In this document: piece by piece, positions 17,687 to 26,421 of the stretch | Numbering within the stretch: position 1 is the first letter of the stretch | How the letters are laid out: the number at the start of each line of letters is the position of its first letter | NCBI RefSeq assembly: GCF_900115925.1 | Contig: NZ_FOYF01000001.1 | Coordinates: forward strand, 186,001 to 250,000 | Length of the DNA stretch: 64,000 nt | Source: Bacillus sp. cl95 | GTDB taxonomy: Bacteria > Bacillota > Bacilli > Bacillales > Cytobacillaceae | Direction of reading: 5' to 3' | Program-made: the position numbers and the translations under genes | The notes under the pieces: model-generated | The model's input: only the letters and a program-made list of their open reading frames with translations | Told to the model about the DNA's origin: nothing | Databases searched by the model: none

Positions 17687-17901
17687 GAATTATCTGGTCC
17701 CAACTAAATGGATTCAGTATTCTTGAATACCTCTTGCTGTGGGGCTATATAGAATTTATTGATTGGTTGACGGGAATCCTAACGTAACCTAAAGACTCAG
17801 AAGCATTTCTTTTTGGTAGATGGTTTTGGATTTTTCATCATGTTGTACTTATCACACCGATTTTTCAAGCAGGAGTCTACGTTTGTTGGGCTTTATTCTA
17901 A
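17683..17901 (+). pseudogene. Decayed small membrane-protein reading frame
   Basis: A single frame stays open through 73 codons except for one TAA at 17785. The conceptual peptide is hydrophobic and Trp-rich (ILEYLLLWGYIEFIDW, then FGRWFWIFHHVVLITPIF), more protein-like than chance. It lacks a clear start codon and ribosome binding site, and its 5' end overlaps the preceding gene. I therefore read it as a possible relic of a small membrane gene; low confidence. Confidence 0.3.
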
Positions 17902-17919
17902 TAATGGAGAGTGTTATTT

Positions 17920-18135
17920 ATGGTAAAAAAATTGAGCACCGAAGAAGCAAACATCGAGCTAAATACACGCTTGGATGATGGACGAATTCATGTAGAACGG
18001 AATTCAAAAATGACAACTGAGGAAGCGAATATGGCACTTCAAGATGAGTTTTATGGGAAAAATGATTCACCTGTTGCACCAACTTACATCAATAATGAGA
18101 CCGCCGCTGTAAAAGTTACCGGAAATGACGAGTAA
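17920..18135 (+). CDS. Small hydrophilic protein with internal repeat
   Basis: A 71-residue acidic protein. ATG 17920 follows GGAGAG about 9 bases upstream. It contains two copies of a short motif: LSTEEANIELNTR and MTTEEANMALQDE. No membrane segment or known domain. Its small size and position suggest a sporulation or stress protein, but I cannot assign one. Confidence 0.65.
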   Translation: MVKKLSTEEANIELNTRLDDGRIHVERNSKMTTEEANMALQDEFYGKNDSPVAPTYINNETAAVKVTGNDE

Positions 18136-18144
18136 CAAAAAGTA

Positions 18145-18173
18145 GAGCCAGCTAGTGAATAGCCGGCTTTTTT
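18145..18173 (+). terminator. Terminator
   Basis: Stem AGCCAGCT/AGCCGGCT with a T run, ending the small gene at 17920. Confidence 0.75.
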
Positions 18174-18211
18174 GGTCGGATCATTCTTTTATGAGAACAC
18201 TCTGCTTCACA

Positions 18212-18346
18212 TTATTCTGTTGCGGTTTTATTGTTTTGATCTTTGTTGCGCTTGTTACCCTTGCTATTGTCCCCGCTCGCTCCGATAGCTCCGCCATTTG
18301 TTGGTGAATTTTGATTCTTACTTCCCTTGTTTGGACTTCTCGTCAT
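18212..18346 (-). CDS. Small basic Asn/Lys-rich protein, 44 residues
   Basis: A short minus-strand frame of 44 codons starts at an ATG (18346) with AAGGGGTGG about 5 bases upstream. The peptide is rich in Asn, Lys, Gly and Ser (for example SKGNKRNKDQNNK) and lacks hydrophobic segments. Its composition resembles minor small acid-soluble spore proteins, but it does not match one I can name. It was found by reading codons, not by homology. Confidence 0.5.
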   Translation of the reverse strand: MTRSPNKGSKNQNSPTNGGAIGASGDNSKGNKRNKDQNNKTATE

Positions 18347-18428
18347 CTCGTCCACCCCTTTCTGACGATTATTTTGTGTATAGCAGAGGGTTTTTATGCC
18401 AATGTCGAGTAATTTCTAACACCAAAGA

Positions 18429-18459
18429 AAAGCCATCCATCTCAAGGATGAATGACTTT
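18429..18459 (-). terminator. Terminator of ABC permease gene
   Basis: Stem of AGCCATCCATC pairing with GATGAATGACT (one mismatch each side), with Ts on the minus strand. Just beyond the permease stop. Confidence 0.6.
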
Positions 18460-18469
18460 TTATCAACAT

Positions 18470-19459
18470 CTAATAAACATCTTTCTTTGTAAAAACAAAA
18501 AATGAAACAAACAAAGCAGCAGCCCACCAAACAAGTAAAACCATCAATGAAAAAGACAACGTCATTCCTTCAATCGGCGGTGCTTTACCATTCATATAAT
18601 CCGTAAGTTTCAGATTAACCATAAAGAAGTATTTAGCCGATGTCCAAGATGAGACCATATTACTTAAAATCGCTCCAGAAATTAAGGCTGCGAGCATGAT
18701 TCCCATTCCGGCTGCGGTGCTTCGAATTAACACTGATAGCATAAATGACAGTGTTCCAACCACAATCGCCACGAACCATACTAAACCAAATTCCATCCAG
18801 AGGAACTGCCATTGTTCAACAAGGCGAACCGAAGAAGTATCTAAGCCTGAAGCTGTCACTTTAAATCCCGACAAAATCGGTGCACTCCAGCCGCGATATC
18901 CAAAGATTGCACCTGAGATTACGTAAGAAAGAATCCCAGTTATTGCTATAACAGCAGAAATCGCCAAACATAAGGTCATATATTTACTAAGCAAAACTTT
19001 CCATCTTTTTACGGGCCTTGTCAGAAGCAGTTTAATTGAACCAAGACTGTGTTCAGAAGAAACAAGGTCAGCAGCAATCACCATCACCATCAGTGGCAAA
19101 AAGAGGTCACTTGCGTTTTCAATGAACATTCTCATAAACGTTGGTGCCCCGGGCTCTGACGGATTAATGTTGTTGTCTAAGTAATATTGTTGTTGCTGAA
19201 GACTTACTTGCAATTGCTTCTTCCATTCATCATTGATTCGGCTGCTGCTTAAGCGATTCTGGGTATCAATGATTTGCTGCTGTAAGAGGGATTTCCAATC
19301 CGTCGTTCCCAACTTTTCGCGTTGCGTCTCGATTTGTTTAAACTGAGCATATGTAAATAAGACAACAAGCACACCGATAATCGCTGCGATGACGAGCAAT
19401 TTCTTTTTCGCCATCAATTTCATCATTTCGTTTTGGACGAGTTTAATCAATCTTGTCAC
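18470..19459 (-). CDS. ABC-2 type transporter permease
   Basis: A 329-residue membrane permease. One helix sits at the N-terminus (LLVIAAIIGVLVVLFTYA), then an extracytoplasmic domain rich in Gln/Arg helices (about 40-120), then about five more helices including LFLPLMVMVIAADLVSSEHSLGSIKLLLTRPV, a typical ABC-2 segment. It would pair with the ATPase encoded just upstream, overlapping it by 17 bases. Likely an exporter; substrate unknown. Confidence 0.9.
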   Translation of the reverse strand: MTRLIKLVQNEMMKLMAKKKLLVIAAIIGVLVVLFTYAQFKQIETQREKLGTTDWKSLLQQQIIDTQNRLSSSRINDEWKKQLQVSLQQQQYYLDNNINPSEPGAPTFMRMFIENASDLFLPLMVMVIAADLVSSEHSLGSIKLLLTRPVKRWKVLLSKYMTLCLAISAVIAITGILSYVISGAIFGYRGWSAPILSGFKVTASGLDTSSVRLVEQWQFLWMEFGLVWFVAIVVGTLSFMLSVLIRSTAAGMGIMLAALISGAILSNMVSSWTSAKYFFMVNLKLTDYMNGKAPPIEGMTLSFSLMVLLVWWAAALFVSFFVFTKKDVY

Positions 19460-20354
19460 CTCCTGTTAGCTCAAGGAATAATTCCTCAAGTACCGGAAGT
19501 TTTCGATTCATCTCTGAAACCCTTACCCCTGCTTCCACTAGCCTGTGATTCCATTCGCTAGCCTTTACCGCGTCGTACTCAGTTGAAATCATTCCATCTT
19601 CCCGATCTTCAACATTCGCCTCACCCCTGAGCACTTCTAGCGCTTTGTCCAAAGGCTCTACTTTCCAAACAATTCGTTCTCGGTTCGACAACAATGTTTG
19701 TACCGTGTCAGTTGTTACAATTTTCCCTTTTGACACAATGGCCACTCGGTCACACATTAATTGAATCTCGCTCAATAAATGACTTGAAACAAGTACACTT
19801 AATCCCTCTTCTTCTGCTAAAAAACGAATGAATTGCCGCATCTCTCTGATTCCAGCTGGATCAAGTCCGTTGGTTGGCTCGTCTAAAATAAGTACTTTAG
19901 GTCTGCCTAACAAGGCTTGAGCAATCCCAATCCTTTGCCTCATCCCAAGGGAATAAGTTTTAACCTTGTCGTGGATGCGTTCTTGTAATCCTACCAATTC
20001 AATGACTTCATTCATCCGGCGCTCATCGATTCCCTCTAACATTCTTGCAAAATGAAGCAGGTTGTCCCAGCCTGATAAATACGGATAAAGCTCAGGATTT
20101 TCAACGATACACCCTAAATGTTGCATTGCTTCTGAAAAATGCTCACGCAAATCCTGTCCACAAATTTCAATCGAACCTGATGTTGGTTTGATCAAGCCGA
20201 CTATCATTCTGATGGTTGTCGTTTTACCAGCACCATTGGGACCTAAAAATCCGAAAACTTCTCCTTCGCGGAGTTCGAAATTCAAACCTTTAATGATTTC
20301 TTTTTTCCCAATGGTCTTTCGCAAATCTTTAACAGCCAATGTCACATTGCTCAT
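19443..20354 (-). CDS. ABC transporter ATP-binding protein
   Basis: A 303-residue ATPase. Walker A is GPNGAGKTT, the signature is YSLGMRQRIGIAQALLG, and Walker B is VLILDEPTNGLDP. C-terminal extension (about 210-303) as in bacitracin/ABC-2 exporter ATPases. ATG 20354 has GGAGGTG about 8 bases upstream; the GTG nine bases earlier is less likely. Partner is the adjacent permease. Confidence 0.95.
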   Translation of the reverse strand: MSNVTLAVKDLRKTIGKKEIIKGLNFELREGEVFGFLGPNGAGKTTTIRMIVGLIKPTSGSIEICGQDLREHFSEAMQHLGCIVENPELYPYLSGWDNLLHFARMLEGIDERRMNEVIELVGLQERIHDKVKTYSLGMRQRIGIAQALLGRPKVLILDEPTNGLDPAGIREMRQFIRFLAEEEGLSVLVSSHLLSEIQLMCDRVAIVSKGKIVTTDTVQTLLSNRERIVWKVEPLDKALEVLRGEANVEDREDGMISTEYDAVKASEWNHRLVEAGVRVSEMNRKLPVLEELFLELTGGDKID

Positions 20355-20366
20355 GTCTAACACCTC

Positions 20367-21119
20367 CTACCATGTCATTAGTGAAGCGACACGCTGGGCA
20401 ATCAAGCGATATCCTTTAGCATTAGGATGGAATTTATCAGAGTAAAGGTAGTCATTCACCTTCAGTTCGAATAAGTCAAAAGTGGGCACAAAGACGACTT
20501 TAGGGAATTCAGCACTGACTTCTGCACTCTCATAATTCCATTGTCTAATAATTTTTGAAATGTCTTTCCCTTCATCCAGATCAATGAATGGATTGTATAA
20601 TCCAATGAAGAATATAGTCGCATCCTGATTGGTCTTCCGAACTTCTTGAAAAATAAAGCGTATGTTATCTAGATATTTTTTTCGCGTCTCATTGATGGTC
20701 GCTAGATTCATATCCATCAAGCCTTGTCCACCTCGAAACAAATCATTTCCACCAATCGTGATAAAAACAAAATTGGCTCCTTTTAGCTGCCGTTGCACTT
20801 CAGATTGTGTTATTTGTGAACGAAGTTGCTCCGATCTTTGCCCATTTATCCCCAGGTTTAAAAACTGCAGTTTTTCTTCTGCTCTTTCTGAGATTTCTTC
20901 TTTAACATAACCGACGTAACCTTTTCCAGATTCATCTCCTGTTCCACGGGTTAATGAATCTCCTAACGCTACAATGGTCATCTCTCCAGCCTTCTTTTTC
21001 TCCACATTTTTGTCTTCTTTCTTTTGCACTGTAATCGATTTTGGTTTTCCCGCATAATAATCGTTTATCGACCACCCCAAACCAATTAACCACATACAAA
21101 GGAACAGAAAACTGATCAC
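20367..21119 (-). CDS. SGNH/GDSL hydrolase, secreted or membrane-anchored
   Basis: A 250-residue or slightly longer esterase. The catalytic blocks are intact: GDSLTRGTGDESGKGYV (block I Ser), GINGQRSEQL (II Gly), ITIGGNDLF (III Asn) and DKFHPNAKGY (V Asp/His). An N-terminal signal helix (ISFLFLCMWLIGLGW) puts it outside the membrane. The GTG at 21119 is inside the hydrophobic segment; the frame stays open to a CTG at 21149 that would add NKKSIISVTV and make a better signal peptide. Lies 12 bases upstream of the ABC genes, so likely one operon. Confidence 0.88.
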   Translation of the reverse strand: MISFLFLCMWLIGLGWSINDYYAGKPKSITVQKKEDKNVEKKKAGEMTIVALGDSLTRGTGDESGKGYVGYVKEEISERAEEKLQFLNLGINGQRSEQLRSQITQSEVQRQLKGANFVFITIGGNDLFRGGQGLMDMNLATINETRKKYLDNIRFIFQEVRKTNQDATIFFIGLYNPFIDLDEGKDISKIIRQWNYESAEVSAEFPKVVFVPTFDLFELKVNDYLYSDKFHPNAKGYRLIAQRVASLMTW

Positions 21120-21303
21120 CGTAACGGAGATGATTGATTTTTTATTCAGAAGAAGTCACCCTTTCTGGCAAGTTTCTACATTAATTTAATCATAAATGAA
21201 GAGATATTCAAATTTTGAAGATGCTCATTCCTAATAAAAAAATATTGCAACAGAAGGTTTATTTTGGTAATATAACCAAAATATTCAGAAAGGAGAGAAT
21301 GTT

Positions 21304-22086
21304 ATGATTCGTAAACTTTCTCAAGAGGATCATGAAAAAACTTTTGCGTTCTTAAAAAAAGAGCCTTCTATCAATCTCTTCATCATTGGCGATATAGAAG
21401 TTTTCGGATATGAAACAGATTTCCAAGAACTTTGGGGTGATTTCGATGACTCTGGAGAATTGAAAGCTGTATTGCTTCGATTCTATCAATCTTTCATTCC
21501 ATATGCCGTAGGAGAATTTGATATAAAAGGTTTTACAGAAATTATTCAAAACTTCGAAGACATTTACTATCTTTCAGGAAAGACAGAGGTTGTCGAACAG
21601 TTTGAGGCCATGAAAGAATTGAATCTTGATAGCAAACAAGTGACCTATTTTGCTGAATGCCTATCGCCTGATAGATTAGGTACCAACGACCTGTTCATTC
21701 AAAAAGCTACATTGGACGATGTTGATGATATTATTGCTCTTCGCAAAACAATCGAAGAGTTCAGAATGCAAGAAAATGCTAGGGATATGTTGGTCAAAGC
21801 AATGGAGACAAATACTGGCAGAACCTATTTCACAATGGACGACGGAAAGATAACGGCTTGTGCTTCCACAACAGCTGAAAACTCCATTTCTGCTATGGTA
21901 GTAGGAGTGTGTACACACAAAGAATATCGTGGTCGCGGCTTAGCAACAGCGATTATGGAGAAGTTGTTTGCTGATGTAATGGCTGAAGGAAAAACACTCT
22001 GTTTGTTCTATGATAATCCTGCAGCGGGCCGAATTTACAAACGCCTTGGTTTTGAGGATATCGGCCAATGGACGATGTACCGCTAA
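21304..22086 (+). CDS. GNAT family N-acetyltransferase
   Basis: A 260-residue protein. The C-terminal half is a full GNAT fold with the acetyl-CoA motif A (VVGVCTHKEYRGRGLATAIM) and motif B (LCLFYDNPAAGRIYKRLGFED). The N-terminal half is a degenerate GNAT-like domain. An AAAGGAGAG lies 7 bases before the ATG. Acetyl acceptor unknown. Monocistronic. Confidence 0.9.
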   Translation: MIRKLSQEDHEKTFAFLKKEPSINLFIIGDIEVFGYETDFQELWGDFDDSGELKAVLLRFYQSFIPYAVGEFDIKGFTEIIQNFEDIYYLSGKTEVVEQFEAMKELNLDSKQVTYFAECLSPDRLGTNDLFIQKATLDDVDDIIALRKTIEEFRMQENARDMLVKAMETNTGRTYFTMDDGKITACASTTAENSISAMVVGVCTHKEYRGRGLATAIMEKLFADVMAEGKTLCLFYDNPAAGRIYKRLGFEDIGQWTMYR

Positions 22087-22251
22087 AAGAAATACGATAA
22101 TGGAAGTGTGTTTATCGCTATATATCGGTAGATAAAGAAAGATCCCCTAGAAAACTTTAACGGGTTCGCTTTTGAAGTACAAAATTACCATCAGTAGATA
22201 AAACCACAATGGATTTTACACTTCAATTGACCAAAATCAATTAGCATAGAA

Positions 22252-22284
22252 AAACGCTCCGAGCTTATAAAACTTAGAGCGTTT
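22252..22284. terminator. Terminator between GNAT and hydrolase genes
   Basis: Stem AAACGCTC/GAGCGTTT. It can serve convergent transcripts from both sides. The rest of the 345-base gap (22087-22432) shows nothing else I can name. Confidence 0.7.
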
Positions 22285-22432
22285 CTAACTTCCCTCACCT
22301 TTTTTTATTGTGATAGATATATTTATTCACAAGTTACACTACCCTGATCTGTTAAAAAACTTCTACTTCTCTTTATTCTTCCAAAGGGCGCAATAAGAAA
22401 AATAGCGATCTACTTAACAAATTTAGTTTGTC

Positions 22433-23176
22433 TCAGTATACTTTTCTATTTAAAGACTTTAAGAATTGTTGTAGTGTATCAACAACCTTACTCATGTCAG
22501 GTTCAAATATGTTATGCGCAGAATCTTGAAAAACCACCAGCTTTGCATCTGGAATCTCCTCCAAATACTTTCTTGCATGATCCTCTGATAAAGCCGAACC
22601 CTCTTTTCCTCCACGGATAACTAAAACCGGACAATGAATTGAATTTAATTTGTCCCAAAACAAGATCTGTTCAGATTCTTTTTGGAGTCCATATAATGAA
22701 TGTACCTTCATCCTATCTGATAATGCTTTCCCCCGCCAAGGAGGAAGGGTAGAAAAATACTCAACCCATCCTTCTGGAAGTTGAGAATGAATTGCTGGAT
22801 AATCCCCTAATACAAGACCTTTAATGGATTTTAAATTCGTAAATGCATACCCAAGAGTATAGGAAACACCTCTTGAGAAGCCCATAAGAGCAAATTCGTC
22901 CAATTTAAGGTATGTAATCACCGACTCAATATCGCTGATGTGGTCTTCCAACATATAACCCTCTTGTGGTGAATCACTATGACCCCTTCCTCGAAGAGTA
23001 ATTGCAATACAACGCCGAGGAGATAATAACTTCATTAAAGGGATATAATCCTCTGCCGATTCAGAAAGCCCTGGTACTATAATAAAAGGTAGTTCCTCAT
23101 TGGTTTTCAAATCATTATTGTCAATAAAATGTATGTAAGTACCCTTGTTAGATATCCATTCATTCTTAATTGCCAT
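22433..23176 (-). CDS. Alpha/beta hydrolase
   Basis: A 247-residue alpha/beta hydrolase. The nucleophile elbow is GFSRGVSYTLG, the oxyanion region is near VPGLSESAEDYIP, and the catalytic His is in FQDSAHNIFE, with an Asp earlier in LVIRGGKEGS. The substrate is not indicated. ATG 23176 was chosen because a GGGAG lies 8 bases upstream; the TTG at 23191 is an alternative. Confidence 0.85.
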   Translation of the reverse strand: MAIKNEWISNKGTYIHFIDNNDLKTNEELPFIIVPGLSESAEDYIPLMKLLSPRRCIAITLRGRGHSDSPQEGYMLEDHISDIESVITYLKLDEFALMGFSRGVSYTLGYAFTNLKSIKGLVLGDYPAIHSQLPEGWVEYFSTLPPWRGKALSDRMKVHSLYGLQKESEQILFWDKLNSIHCPVLVIRGGKEGSALSEDHARKYLEEIPDAKLVVFQDSAHNIFEPDMSKVVDTLQQFLKSLNRKVY

Positions 23177-23240
23177 TAACTCCACTCCCAATTATAATTT
23201 CTAAGATCATCACGGTATAAGAACTCAAAAATAGAAAAAG

Positions 23241-23260
23241 AATATCAACAAACGATATCC
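23241..23260 (-). terminator. Short terminator of the SRAP gene
   Basis: Stem GGATATC/GATATTC with a T run on the minus strand. Confidence 0.5.
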
Positions 23261-23265
23261 TTCCT

Positions 23266-23934
23266 CTATAAACTATTTAAAGGAGAAAGCAATTCCGCAA
23301 GGTCATTTTTCGGTGAGTTAATAAGTGTTGAGACAGCGTACTTATCCATTTCCTCAGCAGTGTAAGGAACAAGCAATGACTTTAATTCCGATGTCAAACT
23401 AAACTTTGGATCAAGCCACTTATCATAATCTTCTTCTTTTAGAATGACCGGCATTCGATCATGTACATAACGAGTCACATCGTTTGGCTCAGTTGTAATA
23501 ATCGTACAAGTTGTTAATGGTTCATCCCCCTTTGCCCATGTTTCCCATAAACCTGCCATTGCGAACGGCTTATGATTTTTCATAATAAAACGGTAGGGCT
23601 GCTTGCCATTTTCCGTTACTTTCCATTCATAAAATCCATCTGCTAATATGAGACAACGACGGCTTTTAAACGCATTCTTGAAAGAAGGCTTTATGTCTAC
23701 TCCTTCTGCACGTGCATTTATCATTTTGTAGCCAATTTTTACATCTGTTGCCCAAGACGGCACGAGTCCCCATTTCATTTGTTTACCTGTTCTTTGCCCA
23801 CCATTGTCTACAACCGTCAGGACCTTCTGACTTGGCGCTACGTTATAGCGAGGAGTTAGTTCCTCTGAGAACTCAAATTGAAACTGTAATTGAAGCCTTA
23901 TTAATTCCTCTGCAATTGAAAACCTTCCACACAT
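23266..23934 (-). CDS. SRAP domain protein (YedK/HMCES), abasic-site DNA-protein crosslinker
   Basis: A 222-residue SOS response-associated peptidase domain. After Met removal the N-terminal Cys (MCGRFSIAEE) is exposed; this Cys forms a thiazolidine link with abasic sites in single-stranded DNA. The other conserved residues are present: Asn in MINARAEG, Glu in GFYEWK and His in HDRMPVIL. ATG 23934 was chosen because only it exposes Cys2; GAGGTGAA lies upstream. Confidence 0.93.
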   Translation of the reverse strand: MCGRFSIAEELIRLQLQFQFEFSEELTPRYNVAPSQKVLTVVDNGGQRTGKQMKWGLVPSWATDVKIGYKMINARAEGVDIKPSFKNAFKSRRCLILADGFYEWKVTENGKQPYRFIMKNHKPFAMAGLWETWAKGDEPLTTCTIITTEPNDVTRYVHDRMPVILKEEDYDKWLDPKFSLTSELKSLLVPYTAEEMDKYAVSTLINSPKNDLAELLSPLNSL

Positions 23935-24089
23935 CCACTTCACCTCATTTGAGCATGATATACTTATCCTATTTTATCAATTATTTCAATAATTTTTAGT
24001 TTAATTCAAATAAACTATTAAATCCAAATCTGCTTTTTCACGGCTATAATATTCATTAATGGACATTTGTATATAAGGAGTGAGCAATA

Positions 24090-24902
24090 TTGAAATCCTT
24101 AGGGGTAATATTGGGATCCGTAATTGTTGCATTGGCATTCAATTTGTTTTTAATCCCACACGAAATCTTAAGCAGTGGTATTAGCGGCCTTTCCATCATT
24201 TTGGGTATGTTTACACCATTTAATGCTGGATTATATAATTTCTTACTGAATTTTCCGTTACTAGTTCTTGGTTATTTGAAGCTTGGGAGAAAATTCATCC
24301 TGTTGACGATTCTTTCAGTAGTTGCCATTTCGGTCAGTCTATATGTAGTTCCAATTTATGAAATCGCTACAAATTCAATTCTATCTTCCGTATTCGGCGG
24401 AGGTATCGCAGGATTTGGTATCGGCATTATTTTTAGGTCATCAGGATCTTCTGGCGGGTTTGATATTATCGGTATGTTACTAGCGCGCCGTAAAGACTTT
24501 CCGATGGGGACTTTACTTTCTGTCATGAACTCATTTGTCATTTTAATCTCTGGATTCTTGATTAGCTGGGACTCTGCCCTTCTAACGCTTTTATCAATCT
24601 TTGTAATGGGAAAAGTGATTGACTCCGTTCACACCCATCATGTGAAAATCACCCTGATGATCATTACAAAAAAGGGACAAGAAATGAGAGAACACCTGCT
24701 TGAAAACGTTTATCGAGGTGTAACAGTCATCGATTCTGTTGGAGGATACTCTAATGAAAAAAGCAATGTGATTATGACTGTCATCACACGTTATGAACTA
24801 ACAGAAGTGAAATCGCTAATCCAAGAGATCGACCCGGATGCATTCGTAAATATCACAGAAACATTAGAAGTAATGGGATTGTTTCATAGGAAACATACGT
24901 AA
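24090..24902 (+). CDS. YitT family membrane protein
   Basis: A 270-residue protein with about five transmembrane helices in the N-terminal part, including the conserved FRSSGSSGGFDIIGMLLAR segment, and a C-terminal DUF2179 cytosolic domain (TLMIITKKGQEMREHLLENVYRGVTVIDSVGG). TTG start at 24090 with AAGGAG 9 bases upstream. Bacillus genomes carry several such proteins; role undefined. Confidence 0.88.
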   Translation: MKSLGVILGSVIVALAFNLFLIPHEILSSGISGLSIILGMFTPFNAGLYNFLLNFPLLVLGYLKLGRKFILLTILSVVAISVSLYVVPIYEIATNSILSSVFGGGIAGFGIGIIFRSSGSSGGFDIIGMLLARRKDFPMGTLLSVMNSFVILISGFLISWDSALLTLLSIFVMGKVIDSVHTHHVKITLMIITKKGQEMREHLLENVYRGVTVIDSVGGYSNEKSNVIMTVITRYELTEVKSLIQEIDPDAFVNITETLEVMGLFHRKHT

Positions 24903-24929
24903 AAGGATGGGAAAACCCCATCCTTTTTT
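24903..24929 (+). terminator. Terminator after yitT-like gene
   Basis: Nine-base perfect stem AAGGATGGG/CCCATCCTT with a T run. Confidence 0.9.
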
Positions 24930-24940
24930 GTACATAAGAA

Positions 24941-25345
24941 TCAAATCCCTCGATTATCACGAAGTTCAATAATCGTTCCTTCAGGAGCCTTGATTTTACA
25001 TAGTGAACCATTTTCGACTCGGTAAATCTCGTTTCCATCTTTAAGCTTGAAATCATAACCAAGTTCTTTCATCCGCCTAACCTCATCTTCTAGGTCATTG
25101 ACCCACAGACAAAGGTGTACAAGACCTTCAGCATTACTATTGCTTGCTTCTAAAATCTCTTCTTGCTTACCAGTTTGGAGCTCAATCATAAATGATCCGA
25201 GCTTTAGCCAACTATTATAGGCTCTTCCATGAAAATCAGGAGATTCTTGAACTAGTTCAAAACCTAGTGCATTTTTGTAAAATTTGATGGACTCTTCGTA
25301 TTGATTGGTCTGGATACAAATATGATGAACAAAGCTTGTTTTCAT
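24941..25345 (-). CDS. VOC family protein
   Basis: A 134-residue VOC-fold protein (glyoxalase I/lactoylglutathione lyase class). Possible metal ligands: His in SFVHHICIQT, His in LVHLCLWVND and the Glu pair in GTIIELRDNRG. Reaction unknown. It differs strongly from the VOC protein at 12304, so the two are not recent duplicates. Confidence 0.85.
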   Translation of the reverse strand: MKTSFVHHICIQTNQYEESIKFYKNALGFELVQESPDFHGRAYNSWLKLGSFMIELQTGKQEEILEASNSNAEGLVHLCLWVNDLEDEVRRMKELGYDFKLKDGNEIYRVENGSLCKIKAPEGTIIELRDNRGI

Positions 25346-25362
25346 TCGTTCCCCTCATTACT

Positions 25363-26283
25363 CTATTTCTTTGTTAATGGTATCATGACCTCATCTGCTG
25401 AAACCGATCCTGAATCATTTCGTACAGTCGTTTTCGTTACATAGGCTCCGACAATATTTTCGTCAACTTCAAAAATAGTACCTTTCAGCATTTCACCGGA
25501 TGTTTCTTCAAGTATATACTCATATTCCTCTATCGTGTTCTTTTCAAAAGGCATAAGATTCACATTAACTTTTTCCAGAGAACGAACATATCCCATCACT
25601 TCAAAAAGTTCGTTTTTTCCCGTAGAAGAACGGAGCGGATGATTTATTCTTAAAATTAGACTTTTGACCTGTTGGTTGTATTCTCGAAAATAAACTTTGT
25701 GTCTTTCTGGTATCTCGTGATGAAATCTTATGATATTATGATTGGCATCTAAAAACTTAATGTATCTAGGAATGTGCGCTTTAGCTATTTGTGAATGATT
25801 GTACCAGATTTTCACTTTTGTCAATTTAGGATCATATATATACTTTTTAAGCTCGATAACTGGTATTACATTCTCTTCCGAAATTTGCATCCCCTCTATA
25901 AACATGTTAATCGATGCTGTGATTTCATCCTTTACGGTCGTACCAAAGATTATATTATCCATGTCTTTGATCTTTGTATATGAAAAACCGTTATCGTCTG
26001 GAGCTTCATACACATTCAATTCTGAATTGAACACATTAAAGTCATGATAGAGCTTAAAAAGATAATCGTACTTTGCGCTGGCGACTGAGATACTTCCATC
26101 TTTTGCGACTATAAAATAAATACGGTCATCCTGGGTTGATATTAACGTTGACCCTATGTTTTCAGCTTCTAGTTCTTTAACCGCTCCTGAAAGAGACAGA
26201 TGATAACTTTTCACTGCAAATGTGACAGCAATTATCAATATAGTTGCTGCGATCCCGGTCACATACGTCCATCTAATGTCCAT
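25363..26283 (-). CDS. Membrane-anchored protein of unknown function
   Basis: About 306 residues with one N-terminal membrane helix (GIAATILIIAVTFAVKSY) and a large outside domain that looks beta-rich with many Ile, Tyr and Phe strands. I recognise no family. ATG 26283 was preferred to 26301 because AAAGGAAAA lies 5 bases upstream. It ends 17 bases before the VOC gene start and may share a transcript with it. Confidence 0.6.
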   Translation of the reverse strand: MDIRWTYVTGIAATILIIAVTFAVKSYHLSLSGAVKELEAENIGSTLISTQDDRIYFIVAKDGSISVASAKYDYLFKLYHDFNVFNSELNVYEAPDDNGFSYTKIKDMDNIIFGTTVKDEITASINMFIEGMQISEENVIPVIELKKYIYDPKLTKVKIWYNHSQIAKAHIPRYIKFLDANHNIIRFHHEIPERHKVYFREYNQQVKSLILRINHPLRSSTGKNELFEVMGYVRSLEKVNVNLMPFEKNTIEEYEYILEETSGEMLKGTIFEVDENIVGAYVTKTTVRNDSGSVSADEVMIPLTKK

Positions 26284-26421
26284 TTTCTTTTCCTTTCGCA
26301 TAAAAAAATGTTGTTAGACCAATATTCTCGAAGATGCTTTCAATTTCCTCTGTGGCTAAGTTTATTTTTAGGTAAAACAGGAAACTTAGTAAGATAGAGT
26401 TGTATTCAGGAGGAAACTGCC

